Shown here: positions 33,967 to 41,938 of the stretch, in pieces
How positions within the stretch are numbered: position 1 is the stretch's first letter
How the letters are laid out: each line of letters opens with the position of its first letter
Source of the DNA: Acidimicrobiaceae bacterium
GTDB taxonomy: Bacteria; Actinomycetota; Acidimicrobiia; Acidimicrobiales; RAAP-2
Assembly (NCBI GenBank): GCA_003170315.1
Contig: PNAH01000004.1
Span: forward strand, 1 to 56,653
DNA: 56,653 nucleotides
Reading direction: 5' to 3'
Program-made: the position numbers and the translations under genes
Notes under the pieces: generated by a model
Databases searched by the model: none
The model's input: only the letters and a program-made list of their open reading frames with translations
Told to the model about the DNA's origin: nothing

Positions 33967-34535
33967 AGATTTCCACCGATCGTCAGTACTTTCACAAGTT
34001 GTACGCCGTTGCCGACGACCCGTGGAGTTTCGCGTCGAGTGCGTATGAGCGACGCAAGTACGCGTTGACGGTCGACACGTTACCGAGGGTGCGTTACCTG
34101 AGCGCGTTCGAGCCTGGTTGCTCCATAGGCGTGTTGACCGAACTATTGGCGCCGCGTTGTGACAGTCTGCTCGCTACCGACATCGTCCCGTCTGCTCTCG
34201 ACCAAGCGACCAAGCGCCTTGAGGACTACAAGAACGTGCTTGTGGAGTATCGAGCAATCCCTGAGTCGTGGCCGGACGAGACTTTTGATTTGATCGTGCT
34301 GAGCGAAGTCGCTTACTATTTCGACACCAGTTCACTGCGCGACGTCCTCGAGCACGTGGAGCGCTCCACCAGTCAAGGGGCTCACGTCATCGCGGTCCAT
34401 TGGCGAGGCGAGACGGACTATCCCCTCACGGGCGATGACGCGCACGCGTTGATCGATGAAATTAGGAGTTTGAGGAACGTGGTCCACCACGTGGAGGATG
34501 CGTTCGTACTGGATCTTTGGGAGCGCGTCACGTGA
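33963..34535 (+). CDS. NodS-like SAM-dependent methyltransferase
   Basis: 190-residue class I methyltransferase. The SAM-binding motif is FEPGCSIGVLTELLA, with DIVPSALDQA and FDLIVLSEVAYYF following. The opening with DPWSFASSAYERRKYALT is typical of the NodS group, whose founder N-methylates the free amino group of a deacetylated chitin oligosaccharide in Nod-factor synthesis. The ATG at 33963 overlaps the PIG-L stop (ATGA). A methyltransferase of amines placed directly after an N-deacetylase suggests it methylates the amine exposed by that enzyme (inference). Confidence 0.85.
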   Translation: MKISTDRQYFHKLYAVADDPWSFASSAYERRKYALTVDTLPRVRYLSAFEPGCSIGVLTELLAPRCDSLLATDIVPSALDQATKRLEDYKNVLVEYRAIPESWPDETFDLIVLSEVAYYFDTSSLRDVLEHVERSTSQGAHVIAVHWRGETDYPLTGDDAHALIDEIRSLRNVVHHVEDAFVLDLWERVT

Positions 34536-35293
34536 CGATTGAATCGCCCGTCCTTCGAACGGCAGCCGTTGGCGTCGTGGTACCGGCGCACAACGAGCAT
34601 GAGTTACTCGTCGGCTCACTACGTTCGGTGGTCGACGCGTTCGAAGAGGTGAGTCCGTGGGGCGCGACGTCGAAGTTGATGGTGGTCCTTGACGCTTGTA
34701 GCGACGACAGCGAGGATATAGCACGCGAGTTGCAAACCGTTCTCGTTCGTGACGAAAGCCTCGTTGAAATGTGCGTCGTCAAATGTAGGGCCAGAAACGT
34801 TGGCTATGCTCGCGGGCTTGGATGTTCGGCACTGTTGGCACAGTGGTCGCGACTGCCGCCCTCGAAGATCTGGATCGCTACGACGGATGCTGACTCACGG
34901 GTTCCACTGAATTGGCTCGCGGCTCAAGTACTGCAGCATGAAGCCGGAGCCGAGCACTGGTTCGGACGCGTGGAGGTGACTGACTGGTCAGAACATCGCC
35001 ACGAGGCACGGCTGCGATGGCAAACCGACTACGAGCAAGAGAGTCGACCGATCCACGGGGCGAGTCTGGGATTTAATGCAGCCGCGTATCTTGCCGCCGG
35101 CGGATTCAAAGCATTGAAAACGGGAGAGGACCGCGCCCTGCATCGCGCCTTGATTAATCAAGGTGGAAGAGCGCACTACGACTCTGCAACTCGCGTCGTC
35201 ACGAGCGCTCGACGTCGAGCAAGAGCTCCGTACGGTTTTGCGCACGCGTTGGACCTCGTCAATTCTTCATTACGCCTGGACGCAACGAGCTAA
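34532..35293 (+). CDS. family 2 glycosyltransferase
   Basis: 253-residue GT-A fold transferase. The nucleotide-sugar region opens with VGVVVPAHNE. The metal-binding DxD is D119-A-D121 in IATTDADSRVP. A GEDRALHRAL segment near residue 195 supplies the acidic acceptor-side motif. No membrane segments are seen, so it is soluble or peripheral. The GTG start overlaps the methyltransferase stop (GTGA). Last gene of the four-gene operon. Sugar donor and acceptor are unknown. Confidence 0.87.
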   Translation: MTIESPVLRTAAVGVVVPAHNEHELLVGSLRSVVDAFEEVSPWGATSKLMVVLDACSDDSEDIARELQTVLVRDESLVEMCVVKCRARNVGYARGLGCSALLAQWSRLPPSKIWIATTDADSRVPLNWLAAQVLQHEAGAEHWFGRVEVTDWSEHRHEARLRWQTDYEQESRPIHGASLGFNAAAYLAAGGFKALKTGEDRALHRALINQGGRAHYDSATRVVTSARRRARAPYGFAHALDLVNSSLRLDATS

Positions 35294-35388
35294 AGGCCCG
35301 ACCTCGTCTTTGCGTCGGTCACGGTCCTCCTTGTGACGCTTCATCTGCAGCCAACGCAGGCTGTCCACGTCTCCGCCAAATTGCTCGT

Positions 35389-36447
35389 TTACGTATCTGT
35401 CCGCCGCTCGTCTGGAGCCCGACGTTCAATCCCCGGCGACGAATTGTCACCTTGATAACCGCGCTCGCGATATTCATCTTGAGTCATCGGTCTTCCCCGG
35501 AATCGGGTAATGACCTCTTGTTCGGGACGCCGCTGATTCTGGGTGACTTGAAAAGCGAGCGAACGTTGATCGGCATCGGTTAGCGGAGGCTGCACCATAC
35601 CCCTTGGCCACAATCGATGGTGAAGAACAGTGTTGATCTCTGCCGCATAGAGCGTGATCTCTGCTCCGAGATAGATCCAGGCGATCAGCCCCAGCACGAG
35701 ACCGAAGAGCCCATAAAGAGCGCTCGCTCCCTTTAGGTCATGTCCGACCACGTAGGCGCCAGCCGCTTGAAGGATGGTCCATGCCACTCCCCCAATGATC
35801 ACGCCTGGAATCAGGGAACGCGTGGCCACTTGTCGCGGCGTGAGCGTACGAAATGCGGCGAAGTAGAGCGCCACATTAACGATGACGGCGAGTATCTCTC
35901 CTAAAGCCCCGAGCCAGAAGTTGTGCGTACCGAACGTGCCAAATCCAGCGAGCGTCGTAGTGAGGATCAGGCCGACTGCCAGCACGACAAGGAAAATACC
36001 AGCGCGAATCATTCGAGTGAAGTAATTGGGCCTCACCGCCGCCGGAATGTTCCAAATCTGCTCCATAGAATAAAGCCCGGCTTGTGCAAGTCCCGTTGAA
36101 CCGTAGACCAGACCGACGATCCCAATTACGAGACCGAATGCCGAACTTCGTTTTATGGCGTGAATGTTGTGACCGAGTTGTTGGCCAATAATAGGAAACT
36201 GCCCGAGGGCCGAGTGCAACACTCGCGCGCGATCCGAAGGGCTACCGGCGAGCACGATGGCCAAAATCGTCACCAGAAGGAGGAGCAGCGGAAACACAGT
36301 AACGAAAAACGTGTAAGTAATTTGCACGGCGAGATTCCCAGCGTTGTCGTCGCCGTACTTCTTGATGACGCCGAAGACAAATGATGGAACCAGGTGGCGC
36401 TGTTGTAACGCATCGGCACGCCGAATCGTTCGTTCAACGACATTCAC
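35389..36447 (-). CDS. YihY/BrkB-family membrane protein
   Basis: 352-residue integral membrane protein with six hydrophobic segments. A conserved VFPLLLLLVTILAIVL helix and a SALYGLFGLVLGLIAWIYLGAEI segment are typical of YihY (UPF0761), often misnamed ribonuclease BN. The role is uncertain; transport or envelope function has been proposed. A hydrophilic 70-residue Arg/Gln-rich tail follows the last helix. GTG start at 36447 with AGAGGGTGAG upstream. It lies 1 base after the stop of a small SRPBCC-like fragment and probably shares its transcript. Confidence 0.88.
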   Translation of the reverse strand: MNVVERTIRRADALQQRHLVPSFVFGVIKKYGDDNAGNLAVQITYTFFVTVFPLLLLLVTILAIVLAGSPSDRARVLHSALGQFPIIGQQLGHNIHAIKRSSAFGLVIGIVGLVYGSTGLAQAGLYSMEQIWNIPAAVRPNYFTRMIRAGIFLVVLAVGLILTTTLAGFGTFGTHNFWLGALGEILAVIVNVALYFAAFRTLTPRQVATRSLIPGVIIGGVAWTILQAAGAYVVGHDLKGASALYGLFGLVLGLIAWIYLGAEITLYAAEINTVLHHRLWPRGMVQPPLTDADQRSLAFQVTQNQRRPEQEVITRFRGRPMTQDEYRERGYQGDNSSPGIERRAPDERRTDT

Positions 36448-36448
36448 A

Positions 36449-36739
36449 TCAACTCACCCTCTTTACACCTCTGGGCAAACAATCACCGTCGATGAAATGC
36501 TCCTCACGACAGTTTGAACTTGCGACCGACGCTCGACGACATCCCTCGTCAGGCGGCACGGTGTCTCCGCGTTCCGGGTGGACCGTGCGGTGGAAATTGG
36601 CCCCGACCGGCCACGATATGGAATTGATTGCACGGACGTCCTTGGCTCCAACGACCCATTGGTCATTCGGTGTTGCGTCGGCGAATAACGAGACGATCTC
36701 GGCCGCTACCGCATCGATGATGCATTTGTCGTGGGCCAT
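36449..36739 (-). pseudogene. SRPBCC (polyketide cyclase-like) N-terminal fragment
   Basis: 96 codons whose first about 55 residues resemble the N-terminal half of a small actinobacterial SRPBCC protein (a W-V-V-G-A-K-D-V-R pattern followed by WPVGANFHRTV). After that the reading no longer resembles the family and ends early with a Cys-rich tail. Complete relatives are about 140-150 residues. A frameshift or internal deletion near 36595 is likely; another minus frame carries a DVVERRSQVQ stretch that could be the displaced continuation. Upstream of yihY by one base. Confidence 0.4.
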
Positions 36740-36983
36740 ACGACATCGTAACGGCGTCCTTTTGATTAGGACTAACACTCGCCTCGACCTATCTTCTTAG
36801 CCGTGAAACCAGTCGTGGCTATGGTTCGGCACTTTAAGCGTTCAAGTCGTTTGATGCGCCAAAGGACGCGGCGTCACTCATGAATCGACGCCGACGTCAT
36901 TCAGTCGGTCGTGCCGGCCGAGGCATCGCATCGCATCGAATAACGTTGCCGTTCGCCGCTCAATGCAAATGGCGATTCTTGAT

Positions 36984-37139
36984 CTAGTAGTAGTGGTGTC
37001 GACCGCCAACTGCGTGGCCCAGTGATCCGAGGAGCCAGAGTGCAAGTCCGACCAAGAGCACAATCACGCCGATTGTCCACACGATCGGAACGCCCGTGAC
37101 GAACCCAATGAGCAGAAGAATCAATCCGAAAATAATCAC
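36984..37139 (-). CDS. small DUF6131-like membrane protein, 51 aa
   Basis: Hydrophobic miniprotein with two TM segments separated by the conserved GVPIVWTIG turn, ending in a histidine/tyrosine-rich tail GGRHHYY. This matches a small actinobacterial family of unknown function. The GTG at 37139 has GGAGG 5 bases upstream, which decides the start over longer readings. It is flanked by about 240 and 380 bases without other genes. Confidence 0.65.
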   Translation of the reverse strand: MIIFGLILLLIGFVTGVPIVWTIGVIVLLVGLALWLLGSLGHAVGGRHHYY

Positions 37140-37519
37140 AATGCCTCCAGTGCTAATACCTAAATGTTCATAATGTCGACCGCCGCGAGTTCGCCGCCCC
37201 CAACGGACGCTCGCAGACATCGATAATTACTTGTGACGCGCAGCGTCCTTCCCTTCGGCAGTTGCGGTGGCGCCGAGCGCCATTCCGGAGAGACCCACAC
37301 CACACCGCCTCGTATCGTCCCTGACGAAGTGTCAGCTGAGAGGGATGCGGGGTCTTGACGTCCTAATTCGGAGTATAACGACCGAGCTCGTACGTTTCGC
37401 AGAAACTCATCGCGACTCCATGCAGCGCCGCCCATGTCCGATTTGCTTTACCATCGCAGAATCTCGATTGTGGAATCTTGAGTTCAGATTTGAAACCTGA
37501 CTGCATGCGCATTGGTGCG
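37140..37519. other. 380-base intergenic region
   Basis: Between the DUF6131-like gene and the receiver-EAL gene, both on the minus strand. I see no gene I can support and no recognisable RNA. The GC content is locally lower than in neighbours. The open readings here have no family resemblance. Confidence 0.4.
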
Positions 37520-38764
37520 TCAGTCGTTCGAAATCGACCAATGTTCCGGCCAGGGCGACGATGACATGGTGGACGGCCTGCCAAGTAGGAAGCCCTGTCC
37601 CCATTCGCATCCGAGCTCCGTTAAGGTCTCAAGTTCGTCAATTCTCTCGATCCCCTCTCCGATAACAGTGGCTCCAATGTCTCGCGCGAACAGAACTAGT
37701 GCTGCGGCCATCGCTCGCTTCGCGGGATCGCTATCTATGCCGGCGACCAACGTGCGATCCAGTTTGATCACATCAGGACGCAGGCGGACCAGAAACTCGA
37801 GCCCAGCGAATCCCGCACCGGCGTCGTCGACCGCAACCCTTATTCCCAGACTCCTGAATCTCTTCAGGTTTTCAATGATGGTGGGGAAATCGTCCACCGG
37901 AGTGTGTTCAGTCAATTCGACGACGACCCGCCGAGGGTCGACAGAACAAAGCGAGATGAACTTTGGTTCCATCGTCACGACCGGGGAAGCGTTAACTGAC
38001 ATGAAGTGCTTCATTGGCAAAAATTGTAGGAAATCGAGGGCTTTGCTTACCGCTAAAAGTTCCAGTTCCGCGCCCAATCCCACCTCGGCAGCGTCCGCAA
38101 ACCACCTAGCAGGAGATCGTTGAGTTTCTTCAGTGAATCGGGACAGCGATTCAAAGCCCACTATCCGATTCGTTCCGAGTTCACAAATCGGTTGAAACAC
38201 GATGGACAGCGCGTCGTTGATAAGGACTTGTTCAATTCTTTCGTGCTGCTCCCTTGTTCGCGCTCCTTGCTCTCGCTCAGAGATAGTCCTGTCTTCAATG
38301 AATCCCTGCAGGAAGGAATTGCGTTCGCTAACCGCCTTGCAGAACTGCGCGGTCTCCAGTGTGTTGCGGACGCGAAAGACGACCTCGAACCGATCGAGGG
38401 GCTTGGTGAGGAAGTCCTTCGCACCCGCGGCCAGGACTCGACGTTTCGTCTTCGTTGTGACGTCACCCGATATGACAATTATGGGGAGAAAGACATCGGG
38501 AGCAAGCCGATCATGGAGTTGCTCGAGAAAGGAGAATCCGTCCATATGAGGCATGTGAAGGTCTAGTAACAACAGATCCGGAGGCGACACGAGGCAACTC
38601 TCCAGCGCCGCCTTCGGGTCCGTGAATGTATCGACTCTCTTCCAACCAGCGCTCACAAGGATCCGTCGTAAAAGTGTGAGGTTCAATTCGACGTCGTCGA
38701 CGATCACAATTCTCGAGGTTGCGAGGGTTAAGTTGACCTTCCCGCTGTCAGCGGTTTTGTGCAC
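37520..38764 (-). CDS. receiver-EAL cyclic-di-GMP phosphodiesterase
   Basis: 414-residue two-domain protein. The receiver domain (about 15-135) has Asp23/24 and phospho-acceptor Asp68 in LLLLDLHMPHMDGF and a TKPLD lysine. The EAL domain (about 175-410) keeps the metal and catalytic residues at expected spacing: Glu205 in FESLSR (the EAL motif here reads ESL), Asn258, Glu284/287, Asp313-Asp314, Lys334 and Glu370. It should hydrolyse c-di-GMP to pGpG under phosphorylation control, as in PvrR/RocR-type regulators. GTG start at 38764. No kinase is adjacent; the PAS kinase at 17 kb is a remote candidate. Confidence 0.88.
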   Translation of the reverse strand: MHKTADSGKVNLTLATSRIVIVDDVELNLTLLRRILVSAGWKRVDTFTDPKAALESCLVSPPDLLLLDLHMPHMDGFSFLEQLHDRLAPDVFLPIIVISGDVTTKTKRRVLAAGAKDFLTKPLDRFEVVFRVRNTLETAQFCKAVSERNSFLQGFIEDRTISEREQGARTREQHERIEQVLINDALSIVFQPICELGTNRIVGFESLSRFTEETQRSPARWFADAAEVGLGAELELLAVSKALDFLQFLPMKHFMSVNASPVVTMEPKFISLCSVDPRRVVVELTEHTPVDDFPTIIENLKRFRSLGIRVAVDDAGAGFAGLEFLVRLRPDVIKLDRTLVAGIDSDPAKRAMAAALVLFARDIGATVIGEGIERIDELETLTELGCEWGQGFLLGRPSTMSSSPWPEHWSISND

Positions 38765-38952
38765 GCAACCAGCCTACTTTTTGGCTCAAGGACTTTTGCA
38801 TTTCTTGTACAAGTTCCTTAAAGTTCGATCATGGAAATTTCAAAACTCATGAGGGACGCTGCGGGTGCATCGTCAGCAGCAACGTTGTTCGCTTAGTACG
38901 AACACCGAGACCGACTTTCATTCTTCGGATCCAGTCGATGCCGGAGCGTTCG

Positions 38953-39594
38953 CTAAAGCTCGGTGTGGTCCGGTTGTTCCTCACGAAGCCATCGTGCGGC
39001 GTGGCGCTCGGCCCAGCTTCGGCTCACCCAGCCCTTAAAGATTGAGCGCAACATATCGCGGTGCGTGAGGGCCATGACAATATGACCCACGACCACGAAG
39101 AAGATCGCGTACGCGAAGAGGTCGTGCACGAAGGTCGCTCCGGATCGCCACGGCACGGGAAAGAACCTGAACCACTGCAACATCGCTCCCGTGACGAGCA
39201 TCACGAATATTGAGGCACCCACGAAGATGGCGTTGAGCTTTTGCCCGGGGTTGAACTTGTCGGCCTCGAGCCTCGACCTGCCGAGCGTGCGCATCCAGCG
39301 AATCTCGTCACGGGTCCAATAGTTGATTCGTCGAACGTCGCGACGCATCGCTTTGCCCCACGGTCCGATCAACGAAATGATGATCGGCAACGGCAGAGCC
39401 AGACCGCTCCAAAGATGAATCATTTCGATCAAATGCCGCGGCAGCACGATGCCAAAGAATGAACCAAAGTAGAGCGGAATCGCGGTGAAAATCAGTGAGA
39501 AGAACAGCAGCGCGTTCGCCCAGTGGGCGCCGCGCTGAACTCGGTCAAAACGCAACACTCGAAGAGACGTGGCCGGGGCTTGGGTGACCGACAT
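38953..39594 (-). CDS. di-heme cytochrome b membrane subunit (cytochrome b561/FdnI-like)
   Basis: 213-residue membrane protein with four TM helices and four well-placed histidines, His24, His60, His157 and His171, the arrangement of the formate dehydrogenase gamma/cytochrome b561 group that binds two b hemes. A basic C-terminal tail is cytoplasmic. It begins 1 base after the SUOX-type oxidoreductase gene, so it should shuttle electrons between that molybdoenzyme and the quinone pool (inference). Confidence 0.85.
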   Translation of the reverse strand: MSVTQAPATSLRVLRFDRVQRGAHWANALLFFSLIFTAIPLYFGSFFGIVLPRHLIEMIHLWSGLALPLPIIISLIGPWGKAMRRDVRRINYWTRDEIRWMRTLGRSRLEADKFNPGQKLNAIFVGASIFVMLVTGAMLQWFRFFPVPWRSGATFVHDLFAYAIFFVVVGHIVMALTHRDMLRSIFKGWVSRSWAERHAARWLREEQPDHTEL

Positions 39595-39595
39595 C

Positions 39596-40324
39596 TCAGG
39601 TCAGACCGGGATCGGGATTGTTCGGACCGGTCGTGCCGTCCAGCCAACCATTCACCGGGTAGCCATTTTGCTCCCAAAAGCCGGGTTCAATCGCGTCGAC
39701 CACTCGAATTCCCGAGAGCCACTTCAGTGACTTGTAACCGAACATCGGTGCCACGTAGAGGCGGACCGGTCCGCCGTGTTCGGTCGTGACGGGGGCACCA
39801 AGCATCGAATAGGCCACGATCACGTCCGGCAGATGAGCCTGTTCCAGGGTGAGGCTCTCGGTGTCGGCATTATCGTACGAATCGAAACTCACCGCGACCG
39901 CACCCGACTTAACCCCCACGCGATCCAAGAGGTCCGACAGCTTGACTCCCTCCCAGTGCACGTCAGGCACTCGCCATCCCGTCACGCACTGAAAGGCCTT
40001 CGTGAACGAAGTCTTCGGCATTGACTGAAGTTCGGCCAAGGTGAACGTCGTCGGATGATCGACGAGTCCACTCACTTTCAAGCGATACTTATCCCTACTG
40101 ATCTTCGGATAGGCGCCGGTGATCGAGTAAATGCGGAAGCGATCGCCGCCGGGCAACAGCCCTCCCAGACCCGAGCCGACCGCATCACCGATGAATTTTT
40201 GGACGCCATTGCCAAACGCCACACCCAACGCACCAAGTGCCGCGAGGCCCAGGAACACCCGTCGTCCAACGTTCACTCCGTTCTGAGGTTCTTTGGGGGT
40301 TCCGCGATGGGACTCAACCGACAT
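39596..40324 (-). CDS. molybdopterin-dependent oxidoreductase, sulfite-oxidase (SUOX/YedY) fold
   Basis: 242-residue exported molybdoenzyme. The N-terminus has twin arginines (Arg21-Arg22, GRRVFLGLAAL) followed by a hydrophobic segment, a Tat-type signal or anchor. The Mo-cofactor domain has the single Mo-ligand cysteine Cys113 in AFQCVTGW and a HGGPVRLYVAPMFGYKS segment. Its substrate is unknown; family members reduce methionine sulfoxide or oxidise sulfite or act on unknown S/N-oxides. The tightly linked cytochrome b gene and the Mo-cofactor genes downstream support a real molybdoenzyme. Confidence 0.9.
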   Translation of the reverse strand: MSVESHRGTPKEPQNGVNVGRRVFLGLAALGALGVAFGNGVQKFIGDAVGSGLGGLLPGGDRFRIYSITGAYPKISRDKYRLKVSGLVDHPTTFTLAELQSMPKTSFTKAFQCVTGWRVPDVHWEGVKLSDLLDRVGVKSGAVAVSFDSYDNADTESLTLEQAHLPDVIVAYSMLGAPVTTEHGGPVRLYVAPMFGYKSLKWLSGIRVVDAIEPGFWEQNGYPVNGWLDGTTGPNNPDPGLT

Positions 40325-40557
40325 CGATGTCGCTCGATTCCGATCTGCCTTGTTCCTTAGGAAGCAACTCCGGTGGACGGCACGTACGAGGCATCATCTC
40401 AAGTCTGACGAGTCCGGTGAACGAAGACACGTCAGATACGACGCCCGGAACCAGCGCCCAGTCGGACTCGGTCATTAGCTTCCTCTCTGAGTCATCTTCA
40501 TCGATGGAATTCGCTTGACGCGTGCGTCCTATCCGTCACGAACCCCGCGCCACGGAG

Positions 40558-40896
40558 TTACACGTCGAGCTTGGGACCCGTGATGATCATTCCCTTTAAG
40601 GTACCGGTCACCGACACCAACGCACCCACTTTGATGTTCTTCGCCGTACCCATGGTGAAGTGGGTCATGGCGTCCCAGTGTGCGACGTAGGTCCTTGAAC
40701 CTGACGCAAAGCTGAACGAATTAGTGGTACCCATCCTGGCGTCGATCTTCGAAATCTTCCCATGCCACGTGTGCTGCAGGGTCGTGTGTTCATGCACAGC
40801 AGCCCCGGCAGGGACGCCCGCGAGGGTGACTCCGAATCCCAAGGACCCCATGGCGAGTGCGACGGGTAAAGCGAGTGCGAGCAACATTCTCTTCAT
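40558..40896 (-). CDS. small secreted OB-fold-like protein
   Basis: 112-residue protein with a signal peptide (MKRMLLALALPVALAMGSLG, cleavage near the GAAVHE site about residue 35). The 75-residue mature part has alternating beta-strand patterns (GKISKIDARM, VGALVSVTGTL) suggestive of an OB or DUF5666-like fold. No catalytic motif is visible. The ATG at 40896 follows AAGGAAGAG. It lies upstream of and in the same direction as the SUOX gene, 230 bases away. Confidence 0.6.
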   Translation of the reverse strand: MKRMLLALALPVALAMGSLGFGVTLAGVPAGAAVHEHTTLQHTWHGKISKIDARMGTTNSFSFASGSRTYVAHWDAMTHFTMGTAKNIKVGALVSVTGTLKGMIITGPKLDV

Positions 40897-41195
40897 CGGT
40901 CTCTTCCTTCTCGCGCGCGCAGTGATGTCGGCACTTCGGACGAACCCGTCCACCACTACCGTCTTACGCAGGGAGAAAGCGTTACAGGTGATTTGGCAAA
41001 TCTTTGAACGTCGTCAATTGTCTTGGTTCCACGCCGACGACGGCTGTCGGAGTCGAATTGTGGAATCGGCGAACCAAGGTCGCCAAGTACACTTCCTGAC
41101 AATACGAGCGACGCGCACATGCCTTGTGAATCGGGCGTCTGTCGGAAACCCAGAATGGCGTTTGCCGTTCAGCTTGGCGGAGGGAGATGAACATC

Positions 41196-41699
41196 ATGGA
41201 ACGTGAGTTCTCCCACCTCAACGCCATGGGAAAACTGCGTATGGTCGACGTCACGAGCAAACGCATCACGCGACGTTCAGCCATGGCTCGGTGTCTGGTT
41301 GTTACCTCGGCGGACATTGGCGCTCTCGAGCCACGAGAGGACGAAATCGATCCCGTAATTTGTGCGCGCATAGCGGGCGTCTCAGCCGCCAAGAGGACGT
41401 CAGAACTTATCCCCTTGTGCCACACACTTAACTTGAACGACGTCAACGTCGAGTTGACTCCCCATGACCGAGGCATCGAAGTGACAACAACGGTCACCGC
41501 CACCCAACGCACGGGCGTGGAGATGGAAGCCCTCATCGCCTGCGCGTTCGCGGCACTCAGTATCTTGGACACCCTTCAAATAGCGGATCCCATCGCGTTG
41601 ATCGATGAACTCGAGGTGTTGAAGAAAGAAGGCGGTAAGTCGGGCGATTGGGGACGCCTCATAGAAAATTCCGACAAGGAGCCCCCCACGAGCGCCTAA
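41196..41699 (+). CDS. moaC: MoaC-family protein (cyclic pyranopterin monophosphate synthase), divergent active site
   Basis: 167-residue MoaC-fold protein that should convert the MoaA product into cPMP, the first stable Mo-cofactor intermediate. Conserved parts are MVDVTSK, the AAKRTSELIPLCH block and RTGVEMEAL. By ungapped comparison with remembered E. coli MoaC, the usual KGD lysine (Lys51) is Glu50 and the DMCK lysine (Lys131) is Gln128, while Asp125, His76 and the glutamates remain. The ATG at 41196 has GGAGGGAG 9 bases upstream; the ATG at 41187 abuts that site. It heads the moaCA unit. Confidence 0.88.
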   Translation: MEREFSHLNAMGKLRMVDVTSKRITRRSAMARCLVVTSADIGALEPREDEIDPVICARIAGVSAAKRTSELIPLCHTLNLNDVNVELTPHDRGIEVTTTVTATQRTGVEMEALIACAFAALSILDTLQIADPIALIDELEVLKKEGGKSGDWGRLIENSDKEPPTSA

Positions 41700-41938
41700 G
41701 ACTTGTCGTCATTCGCAAAGTGACGTCGAAAGCGCCCCCAATGTTCCAACGAGTGGCCATTAAGGTGATGTTCCGTGGAGCACGTAGAGATTCAATGCCT
41801 TTTCTTCGGGTACCGACCCGGGGCGTGCGCGTGACGACCTTGAACGGGGACGCTGCAAAACCCGTCTTCGTCTCGGTGCGGCCACACCTCCGAGGATCTG
41901 GGAGCGGCGATTCGCGCCAGAACAGCGAACCACTTGTC

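Noticed and set aside
35350..35364. CAGCC...GGCTG dyad between GT2 and yihY
   Set aside because: Only five base pairs and no T run; too weak for a terminator call.
37160..37435. 91-codon minus-strand frame in the 37.1-37.5 kb gap
   Set aside because: No family resemblance, no ribosome site, and composition typical of non-coding DNA here.
41700..41938. Gap between moaC and moaA considered as a Mo-cofactor riboswitch
   Set aside because: No conserved Moco-riboswitch core could be recognised and the frame stays open through the gap; it may be leader or an extended moaA.
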